NCBI GenBank assembly: GCA_001898645.1
Contig: MKUQ01000042.1
Location: forward strand, 31,587-95,586
DNA from: Burkholderiales bacterium 70-64
Lineage (GTDB): Bacteria; Pseudomonadota; Gammaproteobacteria; Burkholderiales; Burkholderiaceae_E
Direction: 5' to 3'
Length of the DNA stretch: 64,000 bases
A model generated the notes under the pieces. It was given only the letters and a program-made list of their open reading frames with translations, was not told the origin of the DNA and did no database searches. This document shows, piece after piece, positions 63,719-64,000 of this stretch. A program made the translations under genes and the position numbers. How positions within the stretch are numbered: position 1 is the first letter of the stretch; each line of letters starts with the position of its first letter.

Positions 63719-63817
63719 CTGCCGGCAACGCCAGCGAACATGCGGGCAGCATGCGGCAGGCGCGGGCGCCCGTCGTCCGGGAATCGGCAACCTGTCGCTA
63801 CCACGTTCCATGGAAAG

Positions 63818-63862
63818 GACGAGCCCCGCATTGGGGGGGGGGCACGCAATTGGTTACTCGCC
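63818..63862 (-). promoter_or_regulatory. Hairpin leader with 10-base G/C homopolymer, no clear gene behind it
   Basis: Minus-strand RNA: outer stem GGCGAG/CTCGTC (one G-U pair) around CCCC-AATGC-GGGG; the C-run is ten bases long (G-run 63833-63842 on the plus strand). It resembles the two-tier leaders, but the ATG at 63811 opens only a poor 162-residue frame that runs over the next gene's start. The last 138 bases of the window show nothing I recognise. Confidence 0.35.
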
Positions 63863-64000
63863 TTCGTACGGGGGCAATCCGGGAACCGAACCCACGTTCG
63901 CCCCAATCCAGACGGCATGCCTCGACCTTGAAAGCGTGGATTCGATGATGTGGCCTTCATTCGTCCGGCTGCCCCCTTGACTCTGGAGTTCGCTCCAAGG

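Larger units (their letters stand above)
23089..64000 (+). mobile_element. Integrative conjugative element, ICEclc/PAGI/SPI-7 type (right end beyond window)
   Basis: Everything after the tRNA-Gly 3' end forms one conjugative element: P4-like integrase beside the tRNA, MobH relaxase, TraD coupling protein, TraC-type ATPase and the set of T4SS proteins named after Pseudomonas fluorescens PFL_4693-PFL_4711, i.e. mating-pair type G. Accessory genes (DUF3275, DUF3577, DUF3085, XF1762, DUF932) also belong to this family. At least 40.9 kb is present. No copy of the tRNA 3' end occurs before base 64000, and the replication/partition genes usually found at the other end (parA, dnaB, ssb, topB) are absent, so the element continues. 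Confidence 0.93.

Noticed and set aside
63323..63811. 162-codon frame behind the last hairpin, containing RQHAQAVETFEAA
   Set aside because: The similar peptide strings at 58.6 and 60.8 kb come from the repeated RNA element read in one frame; the frames differ elsewhere and this one overlaps the start of the gene at 63570.
56145..63862. CRISPR array, suggested by many hairpins at regular intervals
   Set aside because: Hairpins differ in sequence, spacing is gene-sized and there are no repeat-spacer units or cas genes.
63960..64000. Right attachment site of the element
   Set aside because: The last bases contain GCTCCA but no longer match to the tRNA-Gly 3' end, and expected right-end genes of the ICE have not yet appeared.

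Overview
The window is about 70% GC and looks like a chromosome segment of a betaproteobacterium (Burkholderiales-like). The evidence is the gene style: a TPP riboswitch with a proteobacterial thiC, paired fabA/fabB, trmB, uppP, an AsmA protein and a urea/amide-type ABC importer. I cannot name the genus. The window has two parts that meet at a tRNA-Gly(CCC) gene at 23015-23088.

Host part (1-23088). It starts with an RND efflux permease (cut by the window edge), its membrane-fusion protein and a TetR regulator, all on the minus strand, with a palindromic candidate operator in front. A TPP riboswitch and thiC follow. Next is a MarR regulator, an AmiC-like cytoplasmic ligand sensor, and a divergent operon: a substrate-binding protein, two ATPases, two permeases, an isochorismatase-family hydrolase and an SDR dehydrogenase. 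I infer uptake and breakdown of a small amide or carbamoyl compound; the substrate is unknown. After that come fabB-fabA, an AsmA protein, a glycine-zipper envelope protein, thiD-uppP, trmB and a phospholipase-D (ClsC-like) lipoprotein.

Mobile part (23089 to the window end, right end not included). This is an integrative conjugative element of the ICEclc/PAGI/SPI-7 type with a type G type IV secretion system. Next to the tRNA are repeated short motifs (candidate integrase/excisionase sites), a P4/IntB13-type integrase, a regulator-like LysR ligand domain without HTH, an Xre regulator, and a MobH relaxase. Cargo follows: an AbiEi/AbiEii system and a PrlF/YhaV toxin-antitoxin pair. The long minus-strand conjugation block (51818 down to 31513) encodes PilL-like protein, TraD coupling protein, pilin-like and core-complex proteins, the TraC/VirB4 ATPase, a DsbA-like thiol protein, RadC and TraG-N. 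A group IIC intron (51944-53803) sits exactly behind the intrinsic terminator of the neighbouring helicase gene.

The last 10 kb holds the conserved accessory genes of this ICE family (helicase, DNA methyltransferase, DUF932, DUF3275, DUF3577, PAPS-reductase-like, XF1762, DUF3085 and unrecognised ones). Two are damaged: DUF932 by an internal deletion, the PAPS-reductase-like gene by a frameshift. Almost every gene here, and radC, is preceded by a GC-rich two-tier hairpin whose outer stem differs each time. Four of them also carry, further upstream, a repeated 50-nt element whose stem shows compensatory base changes. This recurring RNA architecture is the most interesting signal in the window.
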